Assembly: GCF_003201875.1 (NCBI RefSeq)
Contig: NZ_QJKD01000006.1
Location: 124,001 to 188,000, forward strand
Source: Hungatella effluvii
GTDB taxonomy: Bacteria; Bacillota; Clostridia; Lachnospirales; Lachnospiraceae
Length of the DNA: 64,000 nt
Reading direction: 5' to 3'
The translations under genes were made by a program, and so were the position numbers. The notes below the pieces were generated by a model that was given only the letters and a program-made list of their open reading frames with translations, had not been told where the DNA came from and searched no databases. Within the stretch, counting starts at the first letter, position 1, and every line of letters starts with the position of its first letter. Positions 60,311 to 64,000 of the stretch are shown piece after piece.

Positions 60311-61249
60311 TTATGTATTCCACTCCTCTGTAGGTACAAAGACGGTATTTAAGAGCTGTTCGATAATCTGGCGGCCCGTACTTCTTCCAGTCAGCGTTCT
60401 GGCGAGAACCAGCCTGTGAGCCAGAACGGGAACGGCCAGCGCCTTGATATCCTCGGGAACCACGTAGTCCCGCCCCTTCACCAGGGCATAGGCCCGGGCT
60501 GCCCGGTAAAAGGCCAGGCTGCCGCGGGGACTGATGCCCCCTTCCACTTCGCTGTGTTTCCTGGTGGCGATAACCAGTTCGACGAGATAATCCATCAGAT
60601 GGGGATGGACGTATACCGCCTCCGCTTCCTTCATCAGGTTTAAAAGCGCCTCCCGGCCACATACGGCGGTCAGGCTGTCATAGGGATTCTCTTTGCCGAA
60701 GCGTTCAAGGATCTGCCGCTCCTCCCCCGCGTCCGGAAGTCCCATGGGGATCTGCATCAGAAAACGGTCCAGCTGGGCCTCGGGGAGCGGATACGTCCCC
60801 GCCGTCTCGATGGGATTCTGGGTTGCAATAACAAAAAACGGTTCTTCCAGTTTCTTCGTCTCCCCGTCGATGGTCACCTGATGCTCTTCCATACACTCCA
60901 GCAGGCTGGACTGCGTCCTGGGCGTGGCCCGGTTGATCTCATCCGCAAGAAGCAGATTGGTAAACACCGGACCTCCGCGAAAGACGAACTCTCCGGCCTT
61001 CTGATTGTAATAATTGAGACCGGTTATGTCAGACGGCAGCAGGTCCGGCGTGAACTGAACCCTCGAAAAGGACAGCTCCATGCTCTTTGCCAGAGACTTT
61101 GCCAGCATGGTCTTGCCGGTTCCGGGAACATCCTCCAAAAGTACGTGGCCTCCTGCAAGAATCGCAGAGAGAAGTAAGTCCGTTACCTCTTCTTTTCCCA
61201 CCAGTACCTGTCCTATATTTGCCTTGATTGCTTCGATCGCTTCTTTCAT
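60311..61249 (-). CDS. MoxR-family AAA+ ATPase
   Basis: 312 residues from the ATG at 61249 (GGAGG 7 bases upstream). Walker A LEDVPGTGKTMLAKSLA, Walker B LLLADEINRATPRTQSSLLECM, sensor 1 FVIATQNPIETAGTYPLPEAQLDRFLM, and the GISPRGSLAFYRAARAYAL C-terminal lid. Chaperone-like ATPase paired with vWA/DUF58 proteins. First gene of the moxR-DUF58-DUF4129-like operon. Confidence 0.94.
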   Translation of the reverse strand: MKEAIEAIKANIGQVLVGKEEVTDLLLSAILAGGHVLLEDVPGTGKTMLAKSLAKSMELSFSRVQFTPDLLPSDITGLNYYNQKAGEFVFRGGPVFTNLLLADEINRATPRTQSSLLECMEEHQVTIDGETKKLEEPFFVIATQNPIETAGTYPLPEAQLDRFLMQIPMGLPDAGEERQILERFGKENPYDSLTAVCGREALLNLMKEAEAVYVHPHLMDYLVELVIATRKHSEVEGGISPRGSLAFYRAARAYALVKGRDYVVPEDIKALAVPVLAHRLVLARTLTGRSTGRQIIEQLLNTVFVPTEEWNT

Positions 61250-61328
61250 TCCAGTGCCTCCTGCCATAATTTGGAAATTATAACCTTTCATGCTATTTTA
61301 TCAAATTAACCGCAGGCATACAAGAAGA

Positions 61329-61356
61329 ACCGCCTCTTTCTGGATAAAGAGGCGGT
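61329..61356 (-). terminator. Terminator of the DUF975 gene
   Basis: ACCGCCTCTTT (61329-61339) pairs with AAAGAGGCGGT (61346-61356) around a 6-base loop; on the minus strand it is followed by TCTTCTTG, moderately T-rich. It lies between DUF975 and moxR. Confidence 0.82.
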
Positions 61357-61376
61357 CGTTTTTCCTGATTATTCAG

Positions 61377-62069
61377 TTAAATTATGGTATCTGCATGCTC
61401 ATAGACCACGGAAACCGGCTTCAATTGGTTGTAGTAATTGGCAAATGTAACCGTCATATACGGATATACATAGATATATGCCAGACCGCAGGTAACGCCG
61501 CCGAGCAGCATCCAGAAGAAGAAAGAGAACTCCAGGATAAAGTATTCCATCTTGTGACCGACCATCATCTCCTTGCTCTCGCGGATACACTGCATAATTC
61601 CCTTATTGGGATTCTCAACCATGATGAAGATGGCCTGGGAATAACGGTAAGCGGCAATGATACCCGGTATTACAAGCAGTATACACCAGAGCAGGACAAA
61701 AACAGATATCATAATCGTCAGTCCTATGGCTTTTAACAGATAACGAACCGATGAAAACAAATCTCCATAAGACATGGACCCATCCCGGTTTGCCACCTTC
61801 AGGCAGTAGCTGCTGTATCCAAACTGTAAAATTGTGCTGATCACTATGTAAATAACAAAAAATATGAGAGAAGAAATCATATACGTGCCGGCTTCTCCAG
61901 TACTGACGGAAGATCCCGTGTTGATGATGCCGCCCCAGAAATCGAGAATAAACTGAACACCGGACAGAACCATAATGACTACTCCCATGATGAGTGTAAC
62001 CACATAGGGGTTTACAGCCGCCTCCCTCATCTTATTTTTTGCATCGAATTTTAATTCCTGCCTGTTCAT
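61377..62069 (-). CDS. DUF975 family integral membrane protein
   Basis: 230 residues with five or six membrane segments. Starts MNRQELKFDAKNKMREAAVNPYV, the usual DUF975 opening, and has LVIPGIIAAYRYSQAIFIMVENPNKGI, the family core. Function is not known. Upstream TTGAAA, 17 bases and TAGACT (about 62112-62140) could be its promoter; CTGTTAAAAATATAACAG just after it forms a small hairpin in the leader. Confidence 0.9.
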   Translation of the reverse strand: MNRQELKFDAKNKMREAAVNPYVVTLIMGVVIMVLSGVQFILDFWGGIINTGSSVSTGEAGTYMISSLIFFVIYIVISTILQFGYSSYCLKVANRDGSMSYGDLFSSVRYLLKAIGLTIMISVFVLLWCILLVIPGIIAAYRYSQAIFIMVENPNKGIMQCIRESKEMMVGHKMEYFILEFSFFFWMLLGGVTCGLAYIYVYPYMTVTFANYYNQLKPVSVVYEHADTII

Positions 62070-62185
62070 ACATGCCCTCCTTATATGTCGCTGAACTGTT
62101 ATATTTTTAACAGCATAAGTCTATCACGCCGACTTATTATTTTCAACCATTTTCTGAAAATGTACTTAATATGAAAATAATACAC

Positions 62186-64000
62186 TTACAGATTTAGCTT
62201 GTCATAACTTTTTTCCAAATACAGATTGAGTTTTTTGCCAAGCTCGGCGTGATCCTCTGAGCTGAGCTCCGGATCCTCATCCAACAGCCGGTTGACCTCC
62301 TCAGACACCGTCTTTAAGATATTGGCATCGGTAAAGATGTCGGCCAGCTTAAATTCCAGATCACCGCTCTGTCTGAGCCCGAAGATGTCTCCCGGGCCGC
62401 GCAGCTTTAAATCCTCGGAGGCAATGAAGAAGCCATCGTTGGATTTGCTCAGGATCGTCAGTCGTTCCCTGGTTCCATCCTGGCCGGAGCCGTCCACCAG
62501 GATGCAGTAGGACTGGTGCTTTCCGCGGCCGACACGGCCCCGCAGCTGATGAAGCTGGGCCAGTCCGAAGCGCTCCGCATTTTCAATCATCATGACGGTG
62601 GCATTGGGAACGTTGACGCCTACTTCCACGACGGTGGTGGAGACGAGAACCTTGATCTCCCCGGCGGCAAACCGTTCCATGATTGCATTTTTCTCTTTCG
62701 CCTTCATCTTACCGTGAAGATATTCTACCGGGATCCCCGGCAGCGCGCTCTGGAGTTTCTTTGCATAATCCAGAACATTCTCCGCCTCGATCATCTCACT
62801 GGCCTCCACCATGGGGCAGATCACGTACGCCTGACGCCCGGCGGCCACCTCCCCTTTGATAAAGGAATACGCCGTGTTCCGGTAGCTGGTGTCCACGACA
62901 CAGTTCTTGATGGGAAGCCGGTTGGCCGGCAGTTCATCGATGATGGAAATATCGAGGTCGCCGTAAATGATTATGGCCAGCGTTCTGGGGATCGGCGTCG
63001 CACTCATGACAAGAACGTGAGGCTCGTCCCCTTTTCCGCCCAGCATCTCGCGCTGGCTGACACCGAACCGGTGCTGCTCGTCGGTGATGACGAGGGCCAG
63101 CTTGTCGTAGACCACTTTCTCCTGTATGAGCGCATGGGTTCCGACAATGATATCGGCTTCGTGGGAGGCGATTTTTTCGTAGGCGGTCCGCTTCTCCTTT
63201 GCCGTCATGGAACCGGTTACCAGCACCACCTGTTTGTCAATGCCATTTTCCTCAAACAGGGAGAGCATGGACTCGTAGTGCTGTCTGGCAAGCACCTCTG
63301 TCGGCACCATGAGAGCGCCCTGATACCCGTTGTAAGCCGCCTCCAACAGAGCGAGGACAGCGATAATGGTCTTTCCGGAGCCGACATCACCCTGAATTAA
63401 CCGGTTCATCACCTTTCCGCCTGTCATATCACGGAAAACCTCCGTAAGCACCTTGTTCTGCGCGCCGGTCAGCGCATAGGGAAGCTTTTTCACGAGGCTG
63501 ATCACTTCATCGGAGGGCGTCATCCGAAAGTGGCTTTCCCGGTCCACACGCCTGTCCTTTAGACGGCGAACAGCCATAAGAAACAGGAAGAATTCGTCGA
63601 AAACGAGCCGTTTCCTGGCGAAGAGCAGTTCCGTCCGGTCTGTGGGGAAATGAATATGTTCGATGGCAAAATTATATTCCGCCAGTTCATGGCGGATCCG
63701 CAGATCTAAGGGCATGTAATCGCGGACCATCTGTCTCACCGACAGGGCCTGCTTCACTGCCCGCACAATGGTCTTGTTGGGAAGCCCCTTTGTCTGTCCG
63801 TAGATGGGCTGCATGGAGTGGATAACCTCCCCGTAGGCATCGCCCAGAAAGATCTCCGGCTGTTCCATCGTAAGGCGTCCGTTTTTCTTAACCACCCGTC
63901 CGCGGAACACGGCGCGCATACCGGCCTTTAAAGTGGCGTGCAGATAAGGCATGTTGTACCAGGTAAGGGTCAGGGAACCCGTAATGTCCCTGATCATGGT
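62186..64000 (-). CDS. recG: ATP-dependent DNA helicase RecG, 5' end cut by the window
   Basis: About 604 of the expected 680 or so residues; the frame is open to the window edge, so the in-window ATG at 63997 is not the real start. The end of the wedge domain (OB fold, ITGSLTLTWYN and RVVKKNGRLTMEQPE) is followed by the helicase core: RLIQGDVGSGKTIIA (Walker A), VITDEQHRFG (DEQH, motif II), MSATPIPRTLA (motif III), VSTTVVEVGVNVPNATVM and QLRGRVGRGKHQSY (motif VI). It drives fork reversal and junction branch migration in DNA repair. Confidence 0.96.
   Translation of the reverse strand, partial: TMIRDITGSLTLTWYNMPYLHATLKAGMRAVFRGRVVKKNGRLTMEQPEIFLGDAYGEVIHSMQPIYGQTKGLPNKTIVRAVKQALSVRQMVRDYMPLDLRIRHELAEYNFAIEHIHFPTDRTELLFARKRLVFDEFFLFLMAVRRLKDRRVDRESHFRMTPSDEVISLVKKLPYALTGAQNKVLTEVFRDMTGGKVMNRLIQGDVGSGKTIIAVLALLEAAYNGYQGALMVPTEVLARQHYESMLSLFEENGIDKQVVLVTGSMTAKEKRTAYEKIASHEADIIVGTHALIQEKVVYDKLALVITDEQHRFGVSQREMLGGKGDEPHVLVMSATPIPRTLAIIIYGDLDISIIDELPANRLPIKNCVVDTSYRNTAYSFIKGEVAAGRQAYVICPMVEASEMIEAENVLDYAKKLQSALPGIPVEYLHGKMKAKEKNAIMERFAAGEIKVLVSTTVVEVGVNVPNATVMMIENAERFGLAQLHQLRGRVGRGKHQSYCILVDGSGQDGTRERLTILSKSNDGFFIASEDLKLRGPGDIFGLRQSGDLEFKLADIFTDANILKTVSEEVNRLLDEDPELSSEDHAELGKKLNLYLEKSYDKLNL

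Noticed and set aside
62516..63400. 294-codon open frame on the plus strand
   Set aside because: It is antisense to recG, whose helicase motifs are all intact in this stretch; no ribosome site and no recognisable protein.
1..64000. tRNA or rRNA genes, prophage or complete insertion sequence
   Set aside because: Intergenic gaps were read on both strands and no cloverleaf, rRNA core, transposase or phage structural gene was found.

Overview
This window looks like chromosome from a spore-forming member of the Lachnospiraceae (Clostridium cluster XIVa, broadly the C. symbiosum / Lachnoclostridium type). The support is moderate GC, strong AGGAGG-type ribosome binding sites, an alpha/beta small acid-soluble spore protein (SASP), a LexA/YneA divergon with Gram-positive SOS boxes, a short HisG with HisZ, the rplU-prp-rpmA-obgE block with the Firmicutes-type cleaved L27 N-terminus, and many families typical of this group (HAAS/DUF1700, DUF975, TIGR03960, TIGR03943). 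The species cannot be fixed from the sequence alone. About 90% of the window is coding and most genes lie on the minus strand.

Layout. 1-3.7 kb: the start of a tRNA-dihydrouridine synthase, a PadR-HAAS-exported protein operon, and the divergent yneA-like/lexA pair with four SOS boxes. 3.7-4.0 kb: a 161-bp palindromic MITE-like element sitting exactly in the lexA stop codon, then a 23-bp-stem terminator. 4.0-16.3 kb: a translation and housekeeping block (rsfS, yqeK, nadD, yhbY, obgE, rpmA, prp, rplU, then rng, TIGR03936, TIGR03960), interrupted by an MFS transporter and the TrkH/TrkA potassium system. 16.3-23.4 kb: an accessory region with lipoproteins, a hydrolase with EF-hand-like loops, a TetR/DUF4097/acyltransferase unit and gene debris, including a tyrosine-recombinase scar.

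23.4-30.0 kb: a zinc homeostasis operon made of a small Cys-rich membrane protein, ZnuA, ZnuC, ZnuB, a CobW/ZNG1-type GTPase, a second CobW-like P-loop domain fused to a DUF318 permease, and its TIGR03943 partner. It has a strong promoter with a candidate Zur box and a folded RNA element between the first two genes. 30.2-32.9 kb: bioY with a BirA-like operator, an Lrp/AsnC regulator and a MATE exporter. 33.0-35.7 kb: a P-type cation ATPase preceded by a well-formed NiCo (czcD) riboswitch with an overlapping terminator. 35.9-39 kb: tfoX-C, pepT and a lipoprotein. 39.1-45.2 kb: a histidine operon hisZ-G-D-B-A-IE, in which HisIE carries a degenerate HisF-like domain. hisF, hisH and hisC are not in the window.

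45.2-64 kb: mostly housekeeping. It holds recU, two pseudouridine synthases, an SDR oxidoreductase, a YgiQ-type radical SAM protein, a HAD phosphatase, rsmF, an M23 peptidase, a YlbJ-like membrane protein, a coiled-coil protein, coaD, rsmD, SASP, a GNAT, udk, a MoxR/DUF58 cluster, DUF975 and the 3' part of recG.

Most notable candidates: (1) the NiCo-riboswitch-controlled P-type ATPase; (2) the CobW-permease fusion and the three-way-junction RNA in the zinc operon; (3) the MITE-like element that recreates the lexA stop codon; (4) the HisF-like/HisIE fusion that has lost the HisF catalytic aspartate; (5) a TetR operator pair defining a small regulon. No CRISPR array, rRNA, tRNA, complete insertion sequence or prophage was seen.
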